The translations under genes and the position numbers were made by a program. The notes under the pieces are model-generated. The model saw only the letters and a list, made by a program, of their open reading frames with translations, had not been told where the DNA came from and did no database searches. Positions 1-8,089 of a stretch of 64,000 nucleotides of DNA are shown here, piece after piece; position 1 is the first letter of the stretch; each line of letters starts with the position of its first letter. Source of the DNA: Calothrix sp. C42_A2020_038 (GTDB taxonomy: Bacteria > Cyanobacteriota > Cyanobacteriia > Cyanobacteriales > Nostocaceae); assembly GCA_015272395.1 (NCBI GenBank), contig JACYLQ010000027.1:124001-188000 (forward strand), read 5' to 3'.

Positions 1-232
1 AAGTACTAGGACGACGCGGGTGTCGCGCTACCTGCAATCGCTGTGAAGGTGATAAACTACTGAAAATTTCCTCTCGTAGCTGCATCGCCCGTGCTTCTAA
101 TTGGCGAATTTGACCAGAAACATCTACGCCATTTTCTTCTGCAAGTTGCCGAATTTGTTCAATTCGAGTTGCCAATTCTGCCAATGGCTTCTCAAAATCT
201 AACAATAGTGGTTTACGCTCAGTAGTTGCCAT
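1..232 (-). CDS. accA: Acetyl-CoA carboxylase carboxyltransferase subunit alpha, N-terminal part
   Basis: This is the first 77 codons of a gene that runs off the left edge of the window. The start is the ATG complement at 230-232 and the N-terminus reads [16 protein letters not shown], which I recognise as cyanobacterial AccA, followed by the helical region with [15 protein letters not shown]. AccA carries half of the carboxyltransferase reaction that makes malonyl-CoA, the first step of fatty acid synthesis. It lies downstream of aar and ado in the same direction, the usual cyanobacterial arrangement, so fatty acid supply and alkane output are linked in one gene neighbourhood. The catalytic domain lies outside the window. 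The family call is firm because the N-terminus is highly conserved. Confidence 0.93.
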   Translation of the reverse strand, partial: MATTERKPLLLDFEKPLAELATRIEQIRQLAEENGVDVSGQIRQLEARAMQLREEIFSSLSPSQRLQVARHPRRPST

Positions 233-240
233 TTTTAAAA

Positions 241-330
241 AATAAGAGTTAGGAGTTAGGAGAGACGCGATGTTGATCGCGTCTATACAGAGTTAGGAAT
301 TAGGAGTTGTAGAGGCAGCAATTAAATCAA
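241..330. repeat. Heptamer repeat tract with a palindrome
   Basis: Between accA and aar lie copies of the heptamer GTTAGGA/AGTTAGG, interrupted by a palindrome AGACGCGAT-gttg-ATCGCGTCT at about 262-283. Both are typical short tandem and palindromic intergenic repeats of filamentous cyanobacteria. A close relative of the palindrome is found at 63050-63073. Confidence 0.75.
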
Positions 331-382
331 AAGCAAGTCTAAAGTAAAAGCATTGCTGTTTAACTCACAACTCCCAATTGAC

Positions 383-1405
383 TTAAGAAAGTAAGAGTGG
401 TTTAAACCCGTGCTTGAGAGAAAGTTGGCCAATATGATTCATTTTTTCTACAGTAATCTGATTGCGTCCCCAAGAAAAGTTAGTATGTAACTTCTCAAAT
501 TCTAAAAGCATGGACTCGGCAAAACAAGCAAATAACTGGCGCCCAGGAATTTCCATATTGACGATTTTCATAATTTTCCAATCAATGTCCAAGGAATGCT
601 CAACTATTCCACCATTGAGGATATGTATACCAGGATGTTGGATTTTTGTTGCCAAGTTTTTAGGGTATCCACCATCGATTAATAAGCAAGGCTGTTTGAG
701 GGTTGTTGGGTCAATTTCTACCCCTTTGGGCATACTTGCAACCCAGACTATAATATCAGCCTCGGGTAACGCTTCTTCCAATGCCATTATTTTTCCACGT
801 CCTAGTTCAGCCTGTAAATTTTGTAAGCGTTCTTGGTTACGTGCTATGAGCAAAAGCTCTTTGACATCGGTTTTGACATCAAGCCATCGGCAGACAGCGC
901 TACCAATATCACCAGTGGCGCCGCAAACAGCCACCGTTGCATTGGATAGATTGATACCAACTTGTTTTGAGGCTTGTTCAACCTGCCGACAAATAATATA
1001 AGCTGTGTGAGTATTACCTGTCGTGAATTTAGTAAATTCAAGCGTCGTGTTCCGCACTTGGCGAAACTGCTCTAAGTTAAAATTTTCAAAAATTATCGAA
1101 GAAAACCCACCTAAAGCAGTAATGTCAATGCCATGCTTTTGAGCATGAGCCATCGCATTCAAAATTTTACGAGTAGCTGCCTTGATTTTGCGTGTTGCAA
1201 GCATTTCTGGCAAGAAACAAGATTCTACGTATCTTCCCTCAATTTTTTGCCCGGTAACACTAGTCACGGTAATGTTATCAACTATTTGAGGTGGCGCACT
1301 GCACCAAAAATCTAAACCTTGGTCGGCGTATTCAGGGTAGCCTAATTCGCGGGCTACAGATTGGGCGTGTTGTAAACTCGTCAGATGTCCGATTAGACCA
1401 AACAT
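383..1405 (-). CDS. aar: Long-chain acyl-[acyl-carrier-protein] reductase (AAR)
   Basis: This 340-residue protein matches cyanobacterial acyl-ACP reductase, which reduces fatty acyl-ACP to the fatty aldehyde with NADPH. The N-terminus [18 protein letters not shown] is the family hallmark. A Rossmann-type nucleotide-binding motif, [18 protein letters not shown], lies near residues 160-175. The conserved Cys-containing stretch [12 protein letters not shown]-like ([14 protein letters not shown], around 128-141) precedes it and holds the probable acyl-accepting Cys. Length is typical of the family. It is followed by accA and preceded by ado on the same strand, so aldehyde made here can be passed to ADO. 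The intergenic gap to ado is filled by heptamer repeats, so co-transcription is plausible but not certain. Confidence 0.95.
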   Translation of the reverse strand: MFGLIGHLTSLQHAQSVARELGYPEYADQGLDFWCSAPPQIVDNITVTSVTGQKIEGRYVESCFLPEMLATRKIKAATRKILNAMAHAQKHGIDITALGGFSSIIFENFNLEQFRQVRNTTLEFTKFTTGNTHTAYIICRQVEQASKQVGINLSNATVAVCGATGDIGSAVCRWLDVKTDVKELLLIARNQERLQNLQAELGRGKIMALEEALPEADIIVWVASMPKGVEIDPTTLKQPCLLIDGGYPKNLATKIQHPGIHILNGGIVEHSLDIDWKIMKIVNMEIPGRQLFACFAESMLLEFEKLHTNFSWGRNQITVEKMNHIGQLSLKHGFKPLLLS

Positions 1406-1437
1406 GTACTGTGATACTGGGCGTGGATAAATAAACT

Positions 1438-1545
1438 ATTGAGTTGTAAGTTATGAGTTATGAGTTAGGAGTTAGGAGTTAATAATTAACTCCTAACCAA
1501 TAACTCCTAACTCCGTATAGACGCTTCGGTTCCTCGCATCTCTAA
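1438..1545. repeat. Heptamer repeats between ado and aar
   Basis: The 145-base gap between ado and aar holds repeated GAGTTAG/AGTTAGG heptamers in both orientations. GAGTTAGGAGTT and its complement AACTCCTAAC flank a short AT centre, so the tract can fold on itself. A fragment of the AGACGCTTCGG palindrome family lies at about 1516-1540. Confidence 0.75.
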
Positions 1546-1550
1546 CTTTT

Positions 1551-2243
1551 TTAGGCTGCGCGGAGTCCGTAAGCTGACAAGCGCATGATGTCACGGGTGT
1601 TAAAGCCAATGTTGCTCAGAGCTTCGCCGTATTGAATCATAAAATCTTCAACCAAAGCTTCTTTTTCCATTGCCATATTTTCGGCATCTTCTTCCACTTG
1701 ATTGAGCATTTTCCACACTAAAGGTAGGTTTTGGCGGTTTGCTTCTTCAAGTTCAGCTTTGGATGCTTCAAAATTTTCCTTCAGCCAAACTTCGCCAAAG
1801 TTTAAGTGTGAGTATTCATCTTTAACAACTCCTTCAGTGATTTTACGGGCAAAGTCATCAGCTACAGGGATATATATGTTGTAAGCTGCGATTGCAAAAC
1901 ATTCAATAATTAACGATTGAATTAATAAGCAAGTAACAACTTTACCTGATGCAGCTGCTTCTTGGAAATTGCGATGTAAATCAGCAAAAAACTCACGCGC
2001 GAATTCCATATCAGGTGTAACTTGCAGATTGCGGCCACAAGCTTCAAATCCTTTCTTATGGCGACTTTCCATCTTAGACAAGCGAATCAAGTCGTCTTTA
2101 TGGTCAGGAAGCATGGACGCTAGTCTGATGTAGTTTTCGTGTGCTTCCTGTTCCCCTTCGATTACAATCGCATTAATACGACTGTAAGCCTCTTTGTAAA
2201 CTTCACTGCTGAAATCAAGTTCTAATGCTGCCACCTGTGACAT
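1551..2243 (-). CDS. ado: Aldehyde-deformylating oxygenase (alkane synthase)
   Basis: ADO is a ferritin-like di-iron enzyme that converts fatty aldehydes to alkanes (n-1 carbons) and formate. From the ATG at 2243 it has 230 residues, the normal length. An upstream in-frame start exists at 2330, but [11 protein letters not shown] is the conserved N-terminus and AGGAG lies about 12 bases before it, so 2243 is chosen. Di-iron ligand motifs are visible as EQEAHENY (near residue 31), [21 protein letters not shown] and [12 protein letters not shown]. It is the first gene of the ado-aar-accA series. The start of a divergent permease lies about 190 bases away, so the gap 2244-2435 probably carries both promoters. 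Confidence 0.96.
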   Translation of the reverse strand: MSQVAALELDFSSEVYKEAYSRINAIVIEGEQEAHENYIRLASMLPDHKDDLIRLSKMESRHKKGFEACGRNLQVTPDMEFAREFFADLHRNFQEAAASGKVVTCLLIQSLIIECFAIAAYNIYIPVADDFARKITEGVVKDEYSHLNFGEVWLKENFEASKAELEEANRQNLPLVWKMLNQVEEDAENMAMEKEALVEDFMIQYGEALSNIGFNTRDIMRLSAYGLRAA

Positions 2244-2435
2244 AGTATGTTCACTCCTGTAATGTGAATTATTTGATACAGCTTTTCGGCTGATATTAAA
2301 CAGCACGTTGCCGATAGTTTTTATGTCCACTGTGATTTAATTTAACTTAACAAGTCACTATGTTATAGATTAGCTTCTGGTGAGAACTATTGCGCTAATA
2401 ACATCCCAATAAATGCTTGGAACATTCCAATAATC

Positions 2436-3263
2436 ATGTCAAAACTGAGCAGAAACCCCAAATACCACAATATATTCGGCATCGGAATCCTGCTACTTCT
2501 GGCAATTATCGTATTGCTGCCGCTCATTATTGTTTTTATCACCTCGTTCACCACTGTTGAGACAAGTCCAGGCAATACATCAGAGCAAAGTTGGTCGTTC
2601 GTATACTACAGGGACGCATGGCAACGAGGTAAGTTTCTGTTAGCCTTCTGGAATTCCACAATCGTAGCTTTAGCAGTAACCGCATTTCAGATTTTCACTT
2701 CGGCTTTAGCTGGTTATGCTTTGGCGAGATTAAAATTTCGCGGCAAGCAAGCGCTACTGCTAGTAGTACTGGCAACACTGGTTATACCATTCCAATTACT
2801 AGTTATCCCTATATTCTTGGTTCTAAAGTGGGGAAATTTAATTAACACTTACGGCGCCTTAATTTTACCAACTGCTGTGAATGGCTTTGGAATTTTTTTA
2901 TTGCGTCAATTTTTCCTGACAATTCCGGTGGAACTGGAAGAAGCTGCTACACTCGACGGCGCCAACCGACTGCAAATCTTATGGCGAGTCATGCTACCCC
3001 TTGCGCGTCCGGCTTTAGTGACGTTGTTTTTATTCACCTTCATCGCTGAGTGGAATGATTTATTCAAACCATTGGTATTTACAACGCGACCCGAATTAAG
3101 AACCGTTCAGTTAGCACTAGCCGAATTTCAAGAGCAATTTACCAACAACTGGTCTTTAATGATGGCAGCAGTGACAATTGCAACCCTACCAGTAATGATT
3201 TTATTTCTAATCGGTCAACGTCAATTCATTCGAGGTATTGCTACAACAGGAATAAAAAATTAG
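2436..3263 (+). CDS. Sugar-type ABC transporter inner-membrane permease (MalG-like)
   Basis: A 275-residue permease of the MalG/UgpE class for carbohydrate import. It has about six hydrophobic segments, beginning with FGIGILLLLAIIVLLPLIIVF after a short cytoplasmic N-terminus. The cytoplasmic EAA loop is clear at about 167-190: EEAATLDGANRLQILWRV followed by MLPLARPAL, which contacts the ATPase. Substrate cannot be read from the sequence. It is an orphan here: no second permease, binding protein or ATPase lies next to it, so partners must be encoded elsewhere. Its stop codon TAG is also the first three bases of an inverted repeat (see 3261-3511). No strong Shine-Dalgarno sequence is visible before 2436. 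Confidence 0.88.
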   Translation: MSKLSRNPKYHNIFGIGILLLLAIIVLLPLIIVFITSFTTVETSPGNTSEQSWSFVYYRDAWQRGKFLLAFWNSTIVALAVTAFQIFTSALAGYALARLKFRGKQALLLVVLATLVIPFQLLVIPIFLVLKWGNLINTYGALILPTAVNGFGIFLLRQFFLTIPVELEEAATLDGANRLQILWRVMLPLARPALVTLFLFTFIAEWNDLFKPLVFTTRPELRTVQLALAEFQEQFTNNWSLMMAAVTIATLPVMILFLIGQRQFIRGIATTGIKN

Positions 3264-3511
3264 CAACGGATAGGTCAAGGAGTGCGGAACCTAACTGACA
3301 GCAAATTTCAAGTTAGTTAGAGACAACCGAGCGGGCACTCTCTGACCACTCCACAACAGTTTGATTTTAATCTGTATACAAGAGCGCAACCTAAAAACTG
3401 CTGTAATAATCACCAACAATTCATCGTATTTATCAAAACCTGCTTCACCGAACTAATAACTGTGCTACTTACCAAAAAAATCATTCGTTACATCCGTTGT
3501 ATCCGTTGCTA
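3261..3511. repeat. MITE-like element with 11-bp inverted ends
   Basis: TAGCAACGGAT (3261-3271) and its exact reverse complement ATCCGTTGCTA (3501-3511) flank about 229 bases without a gene. The outer TAG at the left is the stop codon of the permease, and the outer CTA at the right is the stop codon of the convergent gene at 3509-4543. Inside the right end ATCCGTT is repeated (CGTTACATCCGTTGTATCC). Related ATCCGTT tracts occur at 19885-19966 and 27728-27755. Confidence 0.7.
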
Positions 3512-4543
3512 GTTGTCCTCCTCTTGTATTTGTATCCTCACAGTCCGTTCGTTCGGACTACCAATTTGAATAGTCATGAGTTGACTTCCGAGTGGTTCTA
3601 TGCATTCAAGCAACGCGCGTAATTGTGGAGTACTGGCGCCAGTATCAACGTACAAACGATCAGCTAAATTACCAACACGCTTCCAAGTCATGTATAGCTT
3701 ACCGATAATTTGTTCAAGCTGGGAAGCTTGGTTAACTAAATCAGCAGCAGTGTTTAAACATCCGACTCGCTGTGCTTCTAGCAAAGCTGTTTCAATATCC
3801 ACATCTTGCTGGGTTAATGCTTGAACTTGTGCAGATGCTTTGAGATATTTTGCTAAATTACGCGCTTCTGTAGTTGCTTGCTTAACTGTATCTAAATCAG
3901 GGTTTGAGGCAATTTCTTTCTGAAGTACAGCTTGATGGACTTCGGGAAGCTTTTCCATTTCCCGAACTAAAGGAGCAATATAGCGAGGAGGAAGCGAATT
4001 GTCAGCAGCTTTTTCCTTAACTGGTTCAGGTAACAAGTCGCTTGTCATTGCTGTCCATTCTTCCGTCAGTTGCTTGACTTCGCGACGAGTTATTTTATCA
4101 CCTTTTTGTGCGGCTTCAGTAATCATGTGTTGAACTTCAGGTACAGCTTTGGCTGTTTCGACAAACGCGCGCTTGCTAAAGTTCTTGATACATTCTGGTT
4201 CGAGTTTTCCTTCCGCAAGGAGTGTATCAGCACTGTTTGCCAGTTGAATCCAGTTATAAGCTTGACTCTTGCTAATTTCGCGTTCTTTGAGCCAATGTAG
4301 GAACCCGGTACCACGTCCATCTCCACCAATTTTTTCCCTATCTCGAACCGCACGCAAGATTCGACCCCGCCAAATATCGGTTTGTAAGTCAAAGCGGTCG
4401 CATACCTGCCAAGCAATATCTACTTGTTTTTGAAATTCTGACTCCGAAATCGCTTCGTCTTCAGGGTCTGGAAGCTCAAAGTTAAAGTCTACTGGCTGTT
4501 GTAGTGCATCCGCCAGGTCGTTCATCGATTCAGTATATTCCAC
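3509..4543 (-). CDS. Conserved cyanobacterial protein of unknown function
   Basis: I do not recognise a characterised family for this 344-residue soluble protein. The N-terminal 25 residues are acidic. Residues 45-125 are rich in helices with basic patches and a stretch ISKSQAYNWIQLANSAD that looks like a helix-turn-helix recognition region; KGDKITRREVKQLTEEW resembles the ParB/KorB style of DNA-binding linkers. The C-terminal half is helical with heptad-like spacing (DLVNQASQLEQIIGKLY), ending in a small beta-like domain (LMTIQIGSPNERTVRIQIQ). A DNA-associated role is an inference from these features only. No membrane segment or signal peptide is present. It is transcribed toward the permease and its stop codon lies in the inverted-repeat end at 3501-3511. 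No operon partner is seen. Confidence 0.7.
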   Translation of the reverse strand: MEYTESMNDLADALQQPVDFNFELPDPEDEAISESEFQKQVDIAWQVCDRFDLQTDIWRGRILRAVRDREKIGGDGRGTGFLHWLKEREISKSQAYNWIQLANSADTLLAEGKLEPECIKNFSKRAFVETAKAVPEVQHMITEAAQKGDKITRREVKQLTEEWTAMTSDLLPEPVKEKAADNSLPPRYIAPLVREMEKLPEVHQAVLQKEIASNPDLDTVKQATTEARNLAKYLKASAQVQALTQQDVDIETALLEAQRVGCLNTAADLVNQASQLEQIIGKLYMTWKRVGNLADRLYVDTGASTPQLRALLECIEPLGSQLMTIQIGSPNERTVRIQIQEEDN

Positions 4544-4946
4544 GATGGTTCTGTCTAGTTAGGGTATGCAATCGGCTTATTATCCCATAATCTGTCCACA
4601 ATTATTGTGGCTAAAAATCAATTAAAAATTAAAAAATAAAACTCAAATCGCAAGTCGGTTAGCAACATTTTTTACATTCAGTAGCATAGATAAATTTATT
4701 ACTATCTTAATATTTGTATACTTAAAAATAAATCCGGTCTTTCGCAGTAACATATTTTATACTGACCTCAAAAATAAAAGTTTAGCTAATTAATAATACT
4801 TTTTGATCCCCTCTACCTCCCTTAAAAAGTGAGGGGATTTAAAATATCCTCTAAATGTGTATTATTTAGCTTTGAATCTAGTTAAATTACGAGATATGAA
4901 GCCTAGTGAAAAAATTAGCAAAGTCATTAATACGGTGAAGTAAAAT
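4544..4946. other. AT-rich intergenic region between divergent genes
   Basis: About 400 bases upstream of both flanking genes, so it should contain their promoters. A short imperfect hairpin, CCCCTC...GAGGGG, lies at 4808-4838. I see no coding sequence or RNA gene. Confidence 0.5.
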
Positions 4947-5438
4947 ATGCGGAAAATCATCATTGGAGTGATGGGTCCAGGTGAAAAAGCAACACTGATA
5001 GATATCGAAAATGCTTACCAACTAGGAAAACGTATTGCTGAACAAGGATGGGTTTTACTTACAGGTGGACGAAATGTTGGTGTTATGGAAGCAGCAGTTC
5101 AAGGAGCAAAACAGAATAACGGTTTAACGATAGGTATACTACCAGGAAAAAATAGTCAAGGAGTTTCAGAAGCATTGGATATCGTAATTTTTACAGACAT
5201 GAACAATGCACGTAATAATATCAACGTTCTTTCATCCGATGTAGTCGTTGCTTGTGGAATGGGTTTGGGTACAGCTTCTGAAGTCGCGTTAGCACTTAAA
5301 AGTCAAAAGCCTGTGATTTTATTAACCGACAGTCAGAGTCAAGCTTTTTTCCAAAAAATGGCGCCGGAAGTTTGTTTAGCAGATGATGTAGAAATTACAT
5401 TAACGATGATTAAAAACATCCTAGAAAATAGCGTCTAG
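4947..5438 (+). CDS. TIGR00725/LOG-like Rossmann nucleotide-binding protein
   Basis: A 163-residue protein of the LOG/DprA-like Rossmann superfamily, close to the TIGR00725 group. The N-terminus RKIIIGVMGPGEKAT gives a first beta strand and a glycine loop, LLTGGRNVGVMEAAVQGAK (residues 37-56) is the LOG-type GGRxGVMEA motif, and GMGLGTASEVALAL (110-123) is the counterpart of the PGGxGTxxE motif, here with GMGLGTASE. That match suggests nucleotide or nucleotide-sugar binding. Relatives include cytokinin phosphoribohydrolases and molybdenum-cofactor carrier proteins, and the sequence alone does not decide between these. It stands alone, with a palindromic repeat just downstream. Confidence 0.85.
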   Translation: MRKIIIGVMGPGEKATLIDIENAYQLGKRIAEQGWVLLTGGRNVGVMEAAVQGAKQNNGLTIGILPGKNSQGVSEALDIVIFTDMNNARNNINVLSSDVVVACGMGLGTASEVALALKSQKPVILLTDSQSQAFFQKMAPEVCLADDVEITLTMIKNILENSV

Positions 5439-5474
5439 ATTTATAATTTATACCGCTGAAAACTAAACTTTCTT

Positions 5475-5511
5475 TGTAGGTTGGGTGGAGCGCAGTGTAA
5501 CGCAACCTACA
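5475..5511. repeat. Palindromic repeat (GTAGGTTG type)
   Basis: TGTAGGTTG (5475-5483) and CAACCTACA (5503-5511) form a perfect 9-bp stem. It lies 37 bases after the stop codon of the LOG-like gene. The form is that of common Nostoc-type intergenic palindromes. No T-run follows, so a terminator role is doubtful. Confidence 0.6.
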
Positions 5512-5630
5512 CATCTACATTAATTTTAATTTTCAGCCTTAACTGAACTGTGTTGGGCGAATGCTACGATAACAAAACTGCTATCGTAGTATTTCCTGAC
5601 GCGGCAATGAAGCTATTCGATTACTTGATT

Positions 5631-5743
5631 AGGGACTTCCAGAAAATAAAATATCCTGTGGTTTGGGCATCTTATCCGAAAAAACAGGCAGGGATGCCTG
5701 TTCCACAATCAAAAATTGGATAATTATTAAATTGGAAGTCCCT
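5631..5743. repeat. MITE-like element overlapping a gene 3' end
   Basis: AGGGACTTCCA (5631-5641) and TGGAAGTCCCT (5733-5743) are exact inverted repeats enclosing 91 bases. Inside is a hairpin ACAGGCA-ggga-TGCCTGT (5684-5701) followed by TCCAC, a motif shared with the elements at 38606-38732 and 47140-47267. The right end encodes the last residues of the minus-strand hydrolase, SKGLPI, and its stop codon lies at 5727-5729 inside the element. Confidence 0.7.
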
Positions 5744-6650
5744 TACTGACATCTTTATCTAACAAAGATATAAATTGGCGGATTAATCCAATGGTCACTG
5801 CTGGTAATTCTAACTGTGGTGTTAAGCCGACATCTTCTATTTGTTCAAAAACGCGAATTGCTTCAGGATTCATTTGAGCAAAACGGCGCCCGATTTCAGG
5901 TCCTGTAAACTGAGATTTTTTGCCCCAAATAATTGCTGTAGGCGTTTTGAGTGATTGAATATACGCGGATAAATCAAAACTTAAATCACCGCGTACAAAC
6001 GATAGTGCGGCGTATTCAGCGTTCTGCTGTTGGGCTGATTCTAAATAAGCTTCAATAATTTCCGGATAGATTCGGTCTTTTTGGGCAAATTGACGTTGCT
6101 CTAAGAATGAGCGAATACCATCTCTTGTTGCAATACCTGTAGTGTAAAGCAAACGATCAATAATCGGTAAGCTGACTATTTGAGCAAATAGAGTACGTGA
6201 ATAATCTTCGCCAAAGTCTGCAAGTCCCGCAGGTGTAGTTAGAATCAGCGATTTGAAAAGTTCTGGATGTACACAGGCAATCCTAATTACAAAAGCAGCA
6301 GTCAGCGAAGAAGCGATAACCGTAACCGGTTGAGAACATGTCGCCAGCAAAAATTCTCGAATAACCGTTAAATAATCATCAATCCGGTAATTCCGTTCTT
6401 GATGCTCTGAAAGTCCCCAACCAATCAAATCTGGTGCTAATATCTTGTACTCACTAGCAAATGCCGGATAAACTTTAGACCATTCGTAAGCTGAAGAACC
6501 ACCGCCAAAACCATGTAGAAAGACTAAGTTTTTCTTCAAATTATTAACTAATTGGCTTTTCTGCCAAGGAGGTGCGGCATTGGTGTAATATACCATTCTA
6601 CCGAGTGAGGTAACTATTGAGTGCTGCTCAAATCCTAACGGCTGGAACAT
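5727..6650 (-). CDS. Alpha/beta-hydrolase-fold protein with degenerate catalytic residues
   Basis: A 307-residue alpha/beta hydrolase. The oxyanion-region motif VFLHGFGGGSSAYEW is near residues 44-58 and the core fold is intact throughout. The nucleophile elbow reads VIASSLTAAF instead of the usual GxSxG, keeping a Ser but losing both glycines. At the acid position the usual GxxD is WGKKSQF, and the catalytic His region, usually GHxPxxExP, is VGLTPQLELP, without His. I therefore infer that it does not hydrolyse esters by the standard triad and may bind a ligand or partner, although I cannot exclude a related chemistry. No signal peptide. The last six codons and the stop lie in a MITE-like repeat end, so the native C-terminus may have been altered. 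Confidence 0.8.
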   Translation of the reverse strand: MFQPLGFEQHSIVTSLGRMVYYTNAAPPWQKSQLVNNLKKNLVFLHGFGGGSSAYEWSKVYPAFASEYKILAPDLIGWGLSEHQERNYRIDDYLTVIREFLLATCSQPVTVIASSLTAAFVIRIACVHPELFKSLILTTPAGLADFGEDYSRTLFAQIVSLPIIDRLLYTTGIATRDGIRSFLEQRQFAQKDRIYPEIIEAYLESAQQQNAEYAALSFVRGDLSFDLSAYIQSLKTPTAIIWGKKSQFTGPEIGRRFAQMNPEAIRVFEQIEDVGLTPQLELPAVTIGLIRQFISLLDKDVSKGLPI

Positions 6651-7279
6651 ATAAAAAAATTTGTTTGGAGTCGCGAACAGAAATTTGGACTATTAAGTAC
6701 TTAAGTAACATACTTTATAGTCTAATGACCTATGTCTTTTCTCCTATTCCTTATTTAATAAGCCTTGTACTAATCTAACTTTATAGTATTATGTAAATAT
6801 AGTGACTAAGTAATTGTGTTTCAATAGCAATATTTACTCAAAGAAAAAACTGGTAAATATTGTCAGAAAAGGATTACATCCTGATCAACTGAAATTAAGC
6901 AGATGTGAAAAACACCGGGTTATTTGTAAAGATTCGGTGATTTTTACGTCACTAATAGACTCTATTCCTGGCTGTACGGACTATGATTTGAATGCCTATA
7001 CGTGTAGCTGCTACTACTTAGGACACAGTTACACTACTGGGTTTTATGATACTCTATCAGAAACATCACTGATAGTACAGAGCGTCTATATATAACAAGC
7101 CGTAATCCTTATGAATTATCTGATTGCAGTCAGGAACTGTATTTTAATCTAATGAAACCGACCGATTTGCAAACTTTAAAATTTAAAATTTTACGCACTA
7201 TTACAGGAATCAAAGCGATTGCCTTGTATCTAATTAACAGTAATACTAATTTCTCGTTTATGTTACAAGCGAGGGTGTC
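6651..7279. other. Intergenic region, no gene seen
   Basis: About 630 bases between divergent genes. An open frame at 6814-7095 starts with GTG, lacks a ribosome-binding site and has a Cys/Tyr-rich, low-plausibility product, so I do not call it. The AT-rich part next to 6650 (6660-6830) probably holds the hydrolase promoter. No RNA gene or repeat stands out. Confidence 0.5.
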
Positions 7280-7915
7280 ATGGTAAAACAAAGTGTTTTT
7301 CAGTCAGATACAGATACTTTTTTGAGGTTTCCTCAACAGAACAAACCAAAAATATCAGAAGATTCAATTGACTTTTCTCTTGCAACTGCACCATCTAATT
7401 TTGGGGATGCAAATCAGACAGCACCAGTTATCATTGATGCGACAAATCTAATTGATGAGTTGGATAGTACCGATACCCAAAGTCATCAATGCACATGCTT
7501 AAATCTAGAGACTTTGAAATGTTTTGAAGTAGTTGAGCGTCAGTACGAAGAACAAGGAGTGATTTTTAGTAACTGTATCGCGATCAAGCCATCAAATCCA
7601 GCATTCCCAAACGCATTCGGTTCTTTTGTACTAATGGGCGCACCTAAAGGCGGATTTTTAGAAGTTGAGTTTATGCATCCGGTCAGTACTGTAAACGCGC
7701 TAGTCACGAGTTCACAGCAACTAGTAATGTCAGCACATAACCACGAGCGAAAAATAGTGGCGCAAAAAGTCCTGCCAGTCGGGAACCTTGCAAATTCAGA
7801 TTCGGCATTACCTCCAAATAAACTTTTGTCAGTCAAGGCTAAAGACATTCACAGTATTACTTTTTGCGCTTTCGATGGACAATTTACAATTGGTAACTTT
7901 AGCTTTTGCTTTTAG
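7280..7915 (+). CDS. Hypothetical protein, probably a beta-sandwich
   Basis: A 211-residue protein of unknown function. The first 75 residues are polar and low in structure, with many Asp, Gln and Thr. Residues 76-211 show alternating hydrophobic segments typical of a beta-sandwich: GSFVLMGAPKGGFLEVEFM, STVNALVTSS and, at the end, IHSITFCAFDGQFTIGNFSFCF. This resembles carbohydrate- or ligand-binding jelly-roll domains in outline only. No signal peptide or anchor is seen. The ATG at 7280 follows GAGGGTGTC, a weak Shine-Dalgarno match. It stands alone, with about 170 bases before the next gene. Confidence 0.65.
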   Translation: MVKQSVFQSDTDTFLRFPQQNKPKISEDSIDFSLATAPSNFGDANQTAPVIIDATNLIDELDSTDTQSHQCTCLNLETLKCFEVVERQYEEQGVIFSNCIAIKPSNPAFPNAFGSFVLMGAPKGGFLEVEFMHPVSTVNALVTSSQQLVMSAHNHERKIVAQKVLPVGNLANSDSALPPNKLLSVKAKDIHSITFCAFDGQFTIGNFSFCF

Positions 7916-8089
7916 CAACAAGAAATTTTACCTCAAAAAATTTTTGAAGTACCTAAAAAATTGCTTCTTTGTTTCGATTTTTGAGATTCTTATATAGAAT
8001 ATACTTTGCAAGGTATCTGTCTTGTGTACTAATAGGGCAGCAACCTAACATTTTGATGTTAAATTTTGGTAATTAAAAAGGTAAGAACA

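Noticed and set aside
462-1001. A 179-residue open frame on the plus strand inside aar
   Set aside because: It is antisense to the well-conserved aar gene, has no ribosome-binding site, and its product is low in regular fold features.
6814-7095. A GTG-started 93-residue frame in the intergenic region
   Set aside because: No Shine-Dalgarno site, Cys/Tyr-rich and unstructured product, and no family resemblance; it is probably a chance frame.
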